64,000 nucleotides of DNA from Diaminobutyricimonas aerilata (GCF_002797715.1 NZ_PGFF01000001.1:2379304-2443303); one strand, 5' to 3'. Counted from the first letter of the stretch, positions 17,024-25,324 are shown. Numbers and translations: made by a program. Notes: a model not told the origin generated them from the sequence alone.

Positions 17024-18058
17024 GTGCGGTCGGGGCGGTTCCGCGCCGCCCCGACCACCTTCGGACCCGATCGCCTCCCGGGTCTCGACATCGCTCGTGC
17101 CCTCGCGGTGCTCGGCATGTTCGCCGCGCACACGATCGCACGTGACGGCGCCGAGAGCCTCGTCAACGGGCGCTCCTCCGTGCTGTTCGCGACGCTCGCG
17201 GGGGTGTCGCTCGGCCTCATGACCGGCGGTCCGACGCCCTCGCGCGGGACCGCCCGGTTCGCCGGGGCCGCCTCCATCGCGATGCGGGGTCTCCTGCTGC
17301 TCGCGCTCGGCCTGCTGTTGTGGGGCCTCCGCACCGACATCGCCGTGATCCTCGACTACTACGGCGTGATGTTCCTCCTGCTGCTTCCGGTGCTCTTCGC
17401 GCCGCGCTGGGTGGTCGCGATCGTGGGCGCCGCGGCGGCCGTGGTCGGCCCGGTCGCGAAGGAGGCCGCCCTCGGCGCTGTGCCGGAGGGCGGCTCGCTC
17501 GTGCTCGATCGCCTGCTCACCGGCTACTACCCCGCCCTCATCTGGCTCGCCTACCTCGCCGCCGGGCTCATCGCCGCCCGCAGCGACCTGCGCCGTGCGC
17601 GCACCCAGACCGTCGTCGCGGTCACCGGACTGCTCGGCATGGTGCTCGGCTACGGCGGTGCCGCCCTGCTGCCGGGAGTCGACGCCGAGGCGCACTCGGA
17701 CTCGACCGCCGAGGTGCTCGGTTCCGGCGGACTCGCTCTCGTCGTGATCGCGATTCTCGTCTGGCTCACCTCGCCCGAGCGGCGAGCCCTCGGGCGCGCA
17801 GCCCGGATCGTCACGTGGCCCCTCGCCGCGACGGGGTCGATGGCCCTGACGGTGTACGTGGCCCAGCTGCTCGTGCTCGCCGCGTGGATCGACACCCGAC
17901 CCGACCGCTTCGACGTCGACTACCCGCCGACGTTGTTCGCCGCGCTCGCGGTCGGCTCGATCCTTTTCGGCACGGTGTGGCGCGCCACCCTCGGCGCGGG
18001 GCCGCTCGAGCGACTGTTCCGCGCGCTGACGATCACCCCCTTCCGGCGCACCCGCTGA
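17024..18058 (+). CDS. Polytopic membrane protein, DUF418/DUF1624 (HGSNAT-like)
   Basis: The 344-residue protein has about 8-10 membrane helices. It opens with DRLPGLDIARALAVLGMFAAH, whose Arg, Asp and terminal His pattern is typical of the DUF1624/HGSNAT-type acyltransferase-like family. The C-terminal GSMALTVYVAQLLVL resembles DUF418. A transported or acylated substrate cannot be inferred. The GTG start lies 4 bp after the pspA stop, so it is the third gene of the TPM-PspA operon. Confidence 0.8.
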   Translation: MRSGRFRAAPTTFGPDRLPGLDIARALAVLGMFAAHTIARDGAESLVNGRSSVLFATLAGVSLGLMTGGPTPSRGTARFAGAASIAMRGLLLLALGLLLWGLRTDIAVILDYYGVMFLLLLPVLFAPRWVVAIVGAAAAVVGPVAKEAALGAVPEGGSLVLDRLLTGYYPALIWLAYLAAGLIAARSDLRRARTQTVVAVTGLLGMVLGYGGAALLPGVDAEAHSDSTAEVLGSGGLALVVIAILVWLTSPERRALGRAARIVTWPLAATGSMALTVYVAQLLVLAAWIDTRPDRFDVDYPPTLFAALAVGSILFGTVWRATLGAGPLERLFRALTITPFRRTR

Positions 18059-18084
18059 CCGCACGTCCCGCTCCCGCCGGCGCG

Positions 18085-18143
18085 GTTTCCCGTCAGTAGA
18101 TGCCCTTTCGCCGCGCCGATGAGGGCATCTACTGACGGGAAAC
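18085..18143. repeat. Perfect 22-bp inverted repeat (hairpin)
   Basis: The arm 18085-18106 (GTTTCCCGTCAGTAGATGCC plus CT) is the exact reverse complement of 18122-18143, around a 15-base loop that can itself pair TCG/CGA. There is no T-tract on either side. It lies after the DUF418 gene and 39 bp upstream of the SigR-type promoter at 18182. It could be a factor-independent transcription barrier, a dispersed palindromic element, or an operator. Confidence 0.9.
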
Positions 18144-18181
18144 GGACCAAACCGGTGATCCGCTGGGTGCGCGGAGCAGCG

Positions 18182-18207
18182 GGAATCCCCGCGGGGGCGG
18201 AGCAGTT
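18182..18207 (+). promoter_or_regulatory. SigR/SigH-type promoter, GGAAT-N18-GTT
   Basis: GGAAT (18182-18186) and GTT (18205-18207) are separated by exactly 18 bases. This matches the known consensus for actinobacterial SigR (SigH) thiol-stress promoters. GTT ends 9 bases before the ATG at 18217, so the transcript would be leaderless or nearly so. The same exact arrangement precedes the sigR-like gene at 60.4 kb. Confidence 0.7.
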
Positions 18208-18216
18208 GGGGCGGAC

Positions 18217-18864
18217 ATGACGACCATCGGATTCATCGGTTCAGGACACATCGGCAGCCAGCTCGCGCGCCTCGCGGTCGCGCAGGGCCACGACGTGGTG
18301 CTCAGCAACTCGCGCGGCCCGGAGACCCTCGGCGACCTCGTCGCCGAGCTCGGCGACCAGGCGCGAGCGGGCACCGTGCAGGGAGCGGCCGAGGCGGCCG
18401 ACATCGCCGTCGTCACCATCCCGCTGCGCGCGATCGACAGCGTGCCCGCCGAGCCGCTCGCCGGCAAGGTCGTCATCGACACGAACAACTACTACCCGCA
18501 GCGCGACGGCCACATCGCCGAGCTGGACGCCGAGACCACGACGAGCGCGGAGCTGCTGCAAGCGCGCCTGCCCCAGTCGCACGTGGTGAAGGCGTTCAAC
18601 CACATCTACTCGAGCGCGCTCACGCAGGAGGGGCAGCCCGCCGGCACCGAGGACCGGCGTGCCCTCGTCGTGGCCGGCGACGACGAGGACGCCAAGCGCG
18701 TCGTCGGCGAGCTCATCGACTCCTTCGGATTCGACGTCGTCGATGCCGGTCCGCTGAGCGAAGGCTGGCGCATCCAGCGCGACACACCCGGATACGGCCC
18801 GCGGCGCACCGCGGACGAGCTGCGCGCCGACCTCGCAGCCGCGAAGCGGTACCGCGACATGTGA
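18217..18864 (+). CDS. NAD(P)-binding oxidoreductase, NADPH-dependent F420 reductase-like
   Basis: The 215-residue protein begins MTTIGFIGSGHIGSQLARLA, a Rossmann GxGxxG that binds the cofactor, followed by SNSRGPETL, which suits NADP phosphate binding. The fold matches the F420:NADPH oxidoreductase/ProC N-terminal family: VVTIPLRAI, VVIDTNNYYP, VVKAFNHIYS. True F420 reductase activity is not proven by sequence. A perfect SigR-type promoter predicts induction by thiol or redox stress, where an NADPH-linked reductase would fit. Confidence 0.87.
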   Translation: MTTIGFIGSGHIGSQLARLAVAQGHDVVLSNSRGPETLGDLVAELGDQARAGTVQGAAEAADIAVVTIPLRAIDSVPAEPLAGKVVIDTNNYYPQRDGHIAELDAETTTSAELLQARLPQSHVVKAFNHIYSSALTQEGQPAGTEDRRALVVAGDDEDAKRVVGELIDSFGFDVVDAGPLSEGWRIQRDTPGYGPRRTADELRADLAAAKRYRDM

Positions 18865-18899
18865 ACCGTCGAGGGTGGGGGCGGTGCCACACTGAAGGC

Positions 18900-19706
18900 A
18901 TGGCCCTCACCTTCGTCGTCGTTCCGCAGTGGCAGGGATCGGGCTCGTCCCGCGCGATGCAGCTCGTCGACGGGGCGGAGGCGATCCGCGGAGACCTGCC
19001 GAGCACCGCGACGCGCGTCGTCGAGGTCCCCCTCGAGGCCGGCGACGGCGAAGGCTCCGGCATCGAGCGGTGGAGCTCCGTGCGCGTCGTGCGCGAGCGG
19101 CTCACCGACCAGCTCGCGCGCCTCGACGGCCCGGCCCTGACCGTCGGAGGCGACTGCGGCGTGGAGTGGGCCGCCGTCGAGCACGTCGCCCACCGCGACA
19201 TCGCGCTCGTCTGGTTCGACGCGCATCCCGACCTCAACTCCCCCGCCGAATCGACGAGCGGCGCCTTCCACGGCATGGTGCTGCGCACGCTGATCGAACG
19301 CGGCCTGCCCGCCGACCGCGTGGTGCTCGCGGGCACCCGCTCGTTCGACGATGCCGAATCGGAGTACGTCGCGACCTCGGGCATCCGACACGTGCCCGTC
19401 TCCGATCTCACGACGCCGGATGCGCTGGTCGCCGCGGTCGAGGCGACGGGCGCGCGAGAGGTGTACGTGCACGTCGACCTCGACGTGCTCGATCCCGAGG
19501 AGATCACCGGCCTCAGTCATCCGGAGCCGTTCGGCCTCGACGGGTCCACCCTCGCCACGCTCATCGGAGCCCTGCGCGACCGCTGGCCCCTCGCCGGTGC
19601 GGGACTCATGGAGTTCGCGCCCGCGTCGCCCGCGGCGGCGAACGACGACCTGCCGGTCATCCTGCGGGTCATCGGCGCCCTGACGGCCCCGCGTCCCGCC
19701 CCGTAG
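18900..19706 (+). CDS. Arginase/agmatinase-family ureohydrolase
   Basis: The 268-residue protein carries the metal-binding motifs of the ureohydrolase family: VGGDCGVEW (GGDH with Cys for His), WFDAHPDLNSP (DAHxD) and VHVDLDVLDPEE (DxDxxDP). The His-to-Cys change in the first motif removes one usual manganese ligand, although the DAHxD and DxDxxDP ligands are intact. The substrate could be arginine, agmatine, formiminoglutamate or another guanidine compound. Start: ATG 18900, with CACACT (one mismatch to TAnnnT) 6 bases upstream; an earlier in-frame ATG (18861) overlaps the previous gene. Confidence 0.85.
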   Translation: MALTFVVVPQWQGSGSSRAMQLVDGAEAIRGDLPSTATRVVEVPLEAGDGEGSGIERWSSVRVVRERLTDQLARLDGPALTVGGDCGVEWAAVEHVAHRDIALVWFDAHPDLNSPAESTSGAFHGMVLRTLIERGLPADRVVLAGTRSFDDAESEYVATSGIRHVPVSDLTTPDALVAAVEATGAREVYVHVDLDVLDPEEITGLSHPEPFGLDGSTLATLIGALRDRWPLAGAGLMEFAPASPAAANDDLPVILRVIGALTAPRPAP

Positions 19707-19709
19707 CAT
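19704..19709 (+). promoter_or_regulatory. -10 box for leaderless crotonase gene
   Basis: TAGCAT, exactly 6 bases before the ATG at 19716. It overlaps the stop codon region of the arginase-family gene. Confidence 0.6.
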
Positions 19710-19715
19710 CGGCAG

Positions 19716-20495
19716 ATGGAGTCCCGGATCACCGTCGACCGCGACGGACACGTTCTGCTCATCGGCCTGAACCGCACCGACAAGCGCAACGCCGCCGACC
19801 TGCCGATGCTGCAGGAGCTCGCACTCGCCTACGGCGAGCTCGAACGCGATCCCGAGCTGCGGGCCGGTCTCGTCTACGCGCACGGCGACCACTTCACGGC
19901 CGGTCTCGACCTCGCCGACATCGCGCCCCGCATCGGCCCCGACGGCATCGACACGGTTCCCGACGGTGGGCTCGACCCGTGGCAGGTCACGGGCGCGCGA
20001 CGCAGCAAACCCGTGGTGCTGGCCGTGCAGGGCATCTGCTTCACCCTCGGCATCGAGCTCGCGCTCGCGAGCGACATCGTCGTCGCCGCGGACTCGACCC
20101 GGTTCGCGCAGCTCGAGGTGAGTCGCGGCATCCTCCCCTTCGGTGGCGCGACGCTACGGTTCCCGGCCGCGGTCGGCTGGGGAGCGGCCATGCGGTGGAT
20201 GCTCACCGGTGACGAGTTCGACGCCGCCGAGGCGCACCGCATCGGCCTCGTGCAGGAGGTCGTGCCGCACGGCGGGCAGTACGACCGCGGGCTCGCGCTG
20301 GCTCGACGCATCGCCGCGCAGGCGCCGCTCGCCGTGCAGGCCACCCTCGAGAACGCCCGTCGTGCCCTGCACGACCGCGCCGGCGCGGCGGAGGCCCTGC
20401 AACCCGCTCTCGTGCGTCTCGCCGCGAGCGACGACGCCCGCATCGGCATGGAGGCGTTCCTCGCCCGCACCCCCGCGGAATTCACCGGCCGCTGA
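19716..20495 (+). CDS. Enoyl-CoA hydratase/isomerase family protein
   Basis: A 259-residue crotonase-fold protein. The oxyanion-hole segments are HGDHFTAGLDLADI (~65-78) and VQGICFTLGIELALASDIVVAA (~105-126), and SRGILPFGGATLRFP follows. The usual catalytic glutamates are not both obvious: the position after LGIE keeps one Glu, while the second region has RGILPFGG. It may therefore be a hydratase, isomerase or other CoA-thioester enzyme. It is probably transcribed separately from the arginase-like gene. Confidence 0.9.
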   Translation: MESRITVDRDGHVLLIGLNRTDKRNAADLPMLQELALAYGELERDPELRAGLVYAHGDHFTAGLDLADIAPRIGPDGIDTVPDGGLDPWQVTGARRSKPVVLAVQGICFTLGIELALASDIVVAADSTRFAQLEVSRGILPFGGATLRFPAAVGWGAAMRWMLTGDEFDAAEAHRIGLVQEVVPHGGQYDRGLALARRIAAQAPLAVQATLENARRALHDRAGAAEALQPALVRLAASDDARIGMEAFLARTPAEFTGR

Positions 20496-20509
20496 CCCGA
20501 TCGCGGCGC

Positions 20510-20515
20510 TAGCCT
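20510..20515 (+). promoter_or_regulatory. -10 box for leaderless flavoprotein gene
   Basis: TAGCCT, exactly 6 bases before the ATG at 20522. Confidence 0.6.
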
Positions 20516-20521
20516 CGAGCC

Positions 20522-21958
20522 ATGACTGAATACGACCTGATCGTCATCGGTGCCGGCGCAGTGGGAGAGAACGTCGCGGACCGCGCCGTTCAGGGCGGAT
20601 TGTCCGCCGTTCTCGTCGAAGCCGAACTCGTGGGCGGCGAGTGCTCCTACTGGGCCTGCATGCCCTCCAAGGCGCTGCTGCGCAGCGGCTCGGCGCTGCG
20701 CGCCGCGCGCCGCGTCGCCGGAGCCCGTGAGGCGGTGACCGGAGACCTCGACGTGCGCGCGGTACTCGACCGACGCAACGCGTTCACCAGCAACTGGTCC
20801 GATGCGGGACAGGTCGACTGGGTGCGCGGCGCCGGCATCGACCTCGTGCGCGGACACGCCCGCTTCACCGGCCCGAAGCGCATCGAGGTGACGGGTGAGG
20901 ATGGCACGGTCACCGAGCTCGTGGCCCGCCACGCGGTCTGCGTGAGCGTCGGCACCGACCCGAAGATCCCCGACATCCCCGGTCTCGCCGAGGCGAACCC
21001 GTGGGGCAGCCGCGAGGCCACGAGCGCCCAGGAGGTGCCCGCGAGCCTCGCGATCCTCGGCGGCGGTGTCGTCGCCTCCGAGATGGCCACCGCGTGGGCG
21101 ACCCTCGGCAGCAGGGTCACCCTCATCGCCCGCAGCGGCCTGCTCGAGGGCATGGAGCCGTTCGCCGGCGAGGCGGTCGAGCGGTCGCTGCGCGAACTCG
21201 GCGTCGACGTGCGCCTGCACACCGCGACGGAACGCGTGACGCGCTCGGAGGACGGCGTGCACATCGAACTCGGCACCGGCGAGTCGGTGACGGCGAGCGA
21301 GGTGCTCGTGGCCACGGGCCGCACGCCGCGCACCGGCGACCTGGGCCTCGAGACGATCGGACTCACCCCCGGGGACTGGCTGCGCGTCGACGACACGCTG
21401 CAGGTCGAGGGTTTCGACTGGCTGTACGCCACCGGCGACGTGAACCACCGCGCCCTGCTCACCCACCAGGGCAAGTACCAGGCCCGTGCGGCCGGCGACG
21501 TCATCGCCGCGCGCGCCCGCGGACTCGCGGTGTCCGACGCGCCGTGGGGCACCCATGTCGCCACGGCCGATCACGCGACCGTGCCCCAGGTGACGTTCAC
21601 CGACCCGGAGGTCGCCTCCGTCGGGCTCACCGCGCGCCAGGCCGAGGAGGCCGGCTACGACACCCGCGTCGTCGACTACGAGATCGGCTGGGTCGCCGGG
21701 GCGAGCGTGCACGCCGACGACTACGCGGGAACGGCTCGGATGGTCGTCGACGAGAGCCGCGGCGTGCTGCTCGGCGTCACCTTCGTCGGGCCGGACGTGA
21801 GCGAGATGCTGCAGGCCGCGACCATCGCGATCGTCGGCGAGGTGCCGATCGAGCGGCTCTGGCACGCGGTGCCCGCCTATCCCACGGTGAACGAGGTCTG
21901 GCTGCGGCTGCTCGAGGCCTACGGTCGCCCGGGGGCGGAGGCGCGCACGCCGGCGTAG
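20522..21958 (+). CDS. FAD-dependent pyridine nucleotide-disulfide oxidoreductase
   Basis: A 478-residue class I flavoprotein disulfide reductase. The FAD site is YDLIVIGAGAVGENVADRA and the redox pair lies in GGECSYWACMPSKALLRSG, with Cys-x4-Cys spacing as in lipoamide dehydrogenase but a diverged loop. The NAD(P) site is LAILGGGVVASEMATAWATLG and the second FAD motif is YATGDVNHRALLTH. The C-terminal dimer domain ends HAVPAYPTVNEVWLRLLE and does not keep the strict HPTxSE pattern, so it is probably not a standard lipoamide dehydrogenase or mercuric reductase. Its 3' end overlaps the convergent glycosyltransferase gene by 40 bp. Confidence 0.9.
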   Translation: MTEYDLIVIGAGAVGENVADRAVQGGLSAVLVEAELVGGECSYWACMPSKALLRSGSALRAARRVAGAREAVTGDLDVRAVLDRRNAFTSNWSDAGQVDWVRGAGIDLVRGHARFTGPKRIEVTGEDGTVTELVARHAVCVSVGTDPKIPDIPGLAEANPWGSREATSAQEVPASLAILGGGVVASEMATAWATLGSRVTLIARSGLLEGMEPFAGEAVERSLRELGVDVRLHTATERVTRSEDGVHIELGTGESVTASEVLVATGRTPRTGDLGLETIGLTPGDWLRVDDTLQVEGFDWLYATGDVNHRALLTHQGKYQARAAGDVIAARARGLAVSDAPWGTHVATADHATVPQVTFTDPEVASVGLTARQAEEAGYDTRVVDYEIGWVAGASVHADDYAGTARMVVDESRGVLLGVTFVGPDVSEMLQAATIAIVGEVPIERLWHAVPAYPTVNEVWLRLLEAYGRPGAEARTPA

Positions 21959-23103
21959 ACGCCGAGCAGCGAGGTCGCCGTCGTCGCCCAGCCGAAGCGG
22001 GCGGCATGCTCGAGCGCGGCAGGGCGGGCGCCGGATCGATCGGCCGCCAGCACGCGGTCGAGTACGGCCGCCCACGCGCGCGGATCGCGACCGTCGACGA
22101 GTTCGCCGGACGCGCCGTCGGCGACGGCCTCGCGAAGTCCGCCGCTGCGTGCGGCGACCACGGGCACCCCCACGGCGGCGGCCTCGAGCGCGGAGGCCCC
22201 GAAGAGCTCGCCCCACGAGGGCACGAGAACCACGGAGGCGGCCGCCATCAGGCGGGCCCGCGCGCGGTCCCCGAGGGGACTCACGCGGCGCACGTCGGCG
22301 CCGACGCCCAGTCGGCGCGCCAGCTCGAGCATCCCGGTCGCGTCCCCCGCGCCCGGGGCCACGAGCACCGGTACCCACCCGCGCAACGCGTGTAGTTCGG
22401 CGAGCGCGAGCACGGCGAGCTCGTGCCCGCTCCACGGGGTGACCGCTCCGGGGATGACGATGAGGGGCCGTGACGGGTCGATGCCGAGGTCGAGGCGCAC
22501 CGCCTCGGCCTCCGCCTCGTCCGCCGTGCGGAACAGCTCGGTGTCGACGCCGGGCGGCACGACCCACACCCGGTCGGCCGGGGCCCCCACCTGGTCGAGG
22601 AGCGCGGTCGCCTCCGCCGACGAGGACGCGACGACGGCGTCGGCCTGGTTGACGAGGAAGGTCTCGGATCGCCGGCGCCGTTCGGAGGGCGACGGCACCC
22701 CGGGCGGGCGGTCGGCGTCGAGTACGGCGGCGAGGCTCGCGAACGAGACCACGAGCGGCAGCCCCAGCTCGATCGCGACCGGCAGGGCGGCGAGCCCGCT
22801 CGTCCAGGAGTGGGCGTGCAGCACGTCGTAGCGCGGGGACCCGGCGCGGGCGAACACCGCGATCGCCTCGCCGAACTCGTCGACGGCGGTCGACGGGTCG
22901 TCGCCGAGGGCGACGGGCAGGTCGCGCAGGGTGACGCCGTCGACGGTGCGCACCCCGCCGGACCCGGGTGACACGACCTCGACCGGCACGTCGAGCCGTG
23001 CGAGAGCGCGCGCCGTACCGAGCAGGATCGGATCCGGTGCGGTGACCTCCGGGGCGTCCGGATGCGGCATCGACACGAGAGCCACTCTCGGCAGCACGCT
23101 CAT
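21919..23103 (-). CDS. GT4-type glycosyltransferase
   Basis: A 394-residue two-domain GT-B protein. The N-terminal half has VALVSMPHPD and DVLHAHSWTSGLAALPVA. The C-terminal half has WVVPPGVDTELF, PLIVIPGAVTPWSGHELAVLAL and the donor-site segment VLVPSWGELFGASALEAAAVGVPVVAAR, whose ExxxxxxxE-like glutamates are typical of GT4 retaining enzymes. The donor is a nucleotide sugar; the acceptor is unknown. The ATG at 23103 has TACAGT 6 bases upstream, and this box overlaps the divergent promoter of the next gene. Confidence 0.9.
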   Translation of the reverse strand: MSVLPRVALVSMPHPDAPEVTAPDPILLGTARALARLDVPVEVVSPGSGGVRTVDGVTLRDLPVALGDDPSTAVDEFGEAIAVFARAGSPRYDVLHAHSWTSGLAALPVAIELGLPLVVSFASLAAVLDADRPPGVPSPSERRRRSETFLVNQADAVVASSSAEATALLDQVGAPADRVWVVPPGVDTELFRTADEAEAEAVRLDLGIDPSRPLIVIPGAVTPWSGHELAVLALAELHALRGWVPVLVAPGAGDATGMLELARRLGVGADVRRVSPLGDRARARLMAAASVVLVPSWGELFGASALEAAAVGVPVVAARSGGLREAVADGASGELVDGRDPRAWAAVLDRVLAADRSGARPAALEHAARFGWATTATSLLGVYAGVRASAPGRP

Positions 23104-23109
23104 GCCGTC

Positions 23110-23119
23110 ACTGTAATGT
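23110..23119. promoter_or_regulatory. Two overlapping divergent -10 boxes
   Basis: On the minus strand TACAGT (23115-23110) ends 6 bases before the glycosyltransferase ATG. On the plus strand TAATGT (23114-23119) ends 7 bases before the ATG at 23127. The hexamers share two bases, so polymerase can occupy only one at a time. Confidence 0.55.
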
Positions 23120-23126
23120 GCGCAGC

Positions 23127-23549
23127 ATGGCGGCTCCTGGGGTTCCGATCGCCCTGCGCGGCGCCGTGGCCTGGGCGTCGCGGCGGCGTCCGCTGCGCGC
23201 GGTGCTGCTGCACCCCGCGGTCGCACGACCGGGGTACTGGCTCGCCAGCGCGTGCGGAGCCCTCTGGGGCGGGCTGCTCGGCGGTTTCCGCTACCGGCGG
23301 CGCGGCGGGGTGGTCGTCTGCGCCGGCCTGCCGCGATGGGCCTTCGGCCGCGGGGGCACCACGATCGGCGCGGTGTACCTGACGCGCGACACGGTCTCGG
23401 ATGCGGTGCTGCGTCACGAGGCGGTGCACCGGGCGCAGTGGCGGCGATACGGCCTCGTGTTCCCGGTGCTGTACTTCGCGGCCGGCGTCGATCCGCACAC
23501 CAACCGCTTCGAGGTCGAGGCAGGCTTGCGAGAGGGAGGGTACCGATGA
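23127..23549 (+). CDS. Small protein with an HExxH zinc-site motif
   Basis: A 140-residue protein of unknown function. The N-terminal part is basic with one hydrophobic stretch (GYWLASACGALWGGLLGGF, ~38-56). The C-terminal part holds VLRHEAVHRAQWRRYG, an HExxH zinc-peptidase-type motif, ending in VDPHTNRFEVEAGLREGG, where a downstream Glu could be a third ligand. It could be a minimal membrane-associated metalloprotein. The ATG at 23127 is favoured by TAATGT 7 bases upstream; a GTG three codons earlier lies over that box. It overlaps the SDR gene as ATGA. Confidence 0.7.
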   Translation: MAAPGVPIALRGAVAWASRRRPLRAVLLHPAVARPGYWLASACGALWGGLLGGFRYRRRGGVVVCAGLPRWAFGRGGTTIGAVYLTRDTVSDAVLRHEAVHRAQWRRYGLVFPVLYFAAGVDPHTNRFEVEAGLREGGYR

Positions 23550-24355
23550 GCACCATCGTCATCACCGGGGGCAGCTCCGGTATCGGCGCCGCCGCCGCCC
23601 GCGAGCTCGCGCGGCGCGGCCACGACCTCATCGTCGTCGGCCGTGACGCCGGGCGCACCCGGTCGGTCGCCGCGGAATGCGGCGGCACCGCCCTGCTCGC
23701 GGATTTCTCTCGACTCGACGAGGTGCGCGGGCTCGCCGACGAACTCGCCCGCCTGCCGCGCATCGACGTGCTCGCGAACAATGCGGGCGGTCTCATGCAC
23801 CGGCGCGAGCTCACGGTCGACGGGTTCGAGCGCACGCTGCAGCTGAACCACCTCGCCCCGTACCTGCTGACCCGGCTGCTGCAGCCGCGCCTCACCGCAT
23901 CCGGCGCGCGGGTGCTCCACACGGCGAGCGTGGCGAACCTCGTCGCGTGGCGCCGGTTCGAGACCCTCGACTGGAGCGACCGCCGCTGGGGCGGGGGCTG
24001 GCGGGCGTACGGCACGAGCAAGCTCGTCACGATCCTCTTCGCCCGCGAGCTCGCGCGGCGCACCGGGCTCGAGAGCTACTCGTTCCATCCGGGCTACGTG
24101 CGCACGTCGTTCGGCGCCGAGTCCCCGATCCTGCGCCGCTTCACGAACCTCGTGGAGTCGGCGCAGATCTCGCCGGAGTCTGGCGCGGCGCCGCTCGTGC
24201 AGCTCGCGACAGCGGACGAGGTGCCCGGCGAGAACGGCGGCTACTTCTCGCAATTGCAGCCGGAAGGGCGCGCGCAGCGTCGGGCGAAGGACCCGGAGCT
24301 CGCGGCGCGCATCTGGGCGCGCAGTGCCGAGCTGCTGCACCTGCCCGTCGATTGA
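23546..24355 (+). CDS. Short-chain dehydrogenase/reductase
   Basis: A 269-residue SDR with the cofactor motif TGGSSGIGAAAARELA and LANNAGG. The substrate region contains the active-site YGTSK (YxxxK) and FHPGYVRTSFG, like retinol-dehydrogenase/WW-domain-type SDRs. An NAD(P)-dependent alcohol or carbonyl reaction is expected; the substrate is unknown. The start overlaps the preceding small HExxH gene by 4 bases and has GGAGGG upstream, so the two are translationally coupled. Confidence 0.92.
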   Translation: MSTIVITGGSSGIGAAAARELARRGHDLIVVGRDAGRTRSVAAECGGTALLADFSRLDEVRGLADELARLPRIDVLANNAGGLMHRRELTVDGFERTLQLNHLAPYLLTRLLQPRLTASGARVLHTASVANLVAWRRFETLDWSDRRWGGGWRAYGTSKLVTILFARELARRTGLESYSFHPGYVRTSFGAESPILRRFTNLVESAQISPESGAAPLVQLATADEVPGENGGYFSQLQPEGRAQRRAKDPELAARIWARSAELLHLPVD

Positions 24356-24376
24356 CGAGCGACGGTACAGGCGGGT

Positions 24377-25315
24377 TCAGCCGAGCTCGGACCGGCCGCG
24401 GCGCCAGTACCCCATGAACGCGACGTCGGAGCGGTGCAGTCCTACCTCGCGCACGAGGTGCCGACGCAGCCCGGCGATGCAGCCGGCCTCGCCGGCGAGC
24501 CAGGCGTAGAGCTCGCGCGACGGGGTTGCAGCGGGCACCTCCCACAGCGCGTCGGCGTCGACGTCGATCTCGTCGAGGCCCTCGCCCCCGTCGTCCGTGA
24601 CGACCATCTCGCTCACGTAGGCGCGCACGGCCCGGTCGAGGGCGACGCCGTGCTCCAGTTCCGGCCGGCTCTCACGGGCGAGCCAGGTGACCGTCACTCC
24701 CCCGGGTGCGGCCACGGGCTGCACGTCGGCTTCGCTCGGCACCTCGATGAACGCGCGACCGCGGGCCTTGCGCGGAAGGGATTCGAGGATGCTGCAGATC
24801 GCGGGCGCGGCCGACTCGTCGCCGGCGAGCAGCACGCGGGCGGCGTCGCCGGGGTTCCATTCGACGCCGGGGGCCGGAGCGTCGGCGGCGACGGGTCCGA
24901 TCGCCTCGGGCGCGACGAGGTGGATGATCTCGCCGACGCGGGCGCGACGCACCCAACGCGTCGCAGGACCCTCGTCGCCGTGGACGACGAAGTCGACGTC
25001 GAGTTCGCCCACCTCGGGTCGGGCGGCGCGGATCGTGTAGGTGCGCAGCACGCAGCGTTCCTGTTCGGGCATCGCCCGCCACGCGGCGAACCAGTCCGTG
25101 GCCCGGGGGATATGGCGCGACCCGGTGACCGGATGCGGGACCGCGATCTTGATGCGCTGGTCGAAGCCCGCCGCGTGCACGGAGCGCAGCTCGTCGCCGC
25201 GGAAGGTCACGCGCACGAGGTGTCGTCCCACCGGCGTCACCGCGGCGACCTCGGCCGCGAGCACGGCGTACTCGACGCGCGTGGGCAGCGTGATCGGGGT
25301 GGTGGGGAGCGACAT
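24377..25315 (-). CDS. Siderophore-interacting protein (FAD ferric-siderophore reductase)
   Basis: A 312-residue ViuB/SIP-family flavoprotein that releases iron from imported ferric siderophores by reduction. The FAD-binding beta barrel has LRTYTIRAARPEVGELDVDFVVHG with the RxYT motif, and DEGPATRWVRRA. The NAD(P)H-binding C-terminal domain has LLAGDESAAPAICSILESLP, then YAWLAGEAGCIAGLRRHLV and VAFMGYWRRGRSE. I prefer the ATG at 25315; a GTG lies one codon upstream. An IdeR/DtxR box overlaps the promoter directly, so iron repression is predicted. No transporter gene is adjacent. Confidence 0.93.
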   Translation of the reverse strand: MSLPTTPITLPTRVEYAVLAAEVAAVTPVGRHLVRVTFRGDELRSVHAAGFDQRIKIAVPHPVTGSRHIPRATDWFAAWRAMPEQERCVLRTYTIRAARPEVGELDVDFVVHGDEGPATRWVRRARVGEIIHLVAPEAIGPVAADAPAPGVEWNPGDAARVLLAGDESAAPAICSILESLPRKARGRAFIEVPSEADVQPVAAPGGVTVTWLARESRPELEHGVALDRAVRAYVSEMVVTDDGGEGLDEIDVDADALWEVPAATPSRELYAWLAGEAGCIAGLRRHLVREVGLHRSDVAFMGYWRRGRSELG

Positions 25316-25324
25316 CACGCCAAG

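Noticed and set aside
19874-22567. 897-codon open frame on the minus strand
   Set aside because: It runs antisense to the crotonase and flavoprotein genes and is out of frame with the glycosyltransferase.
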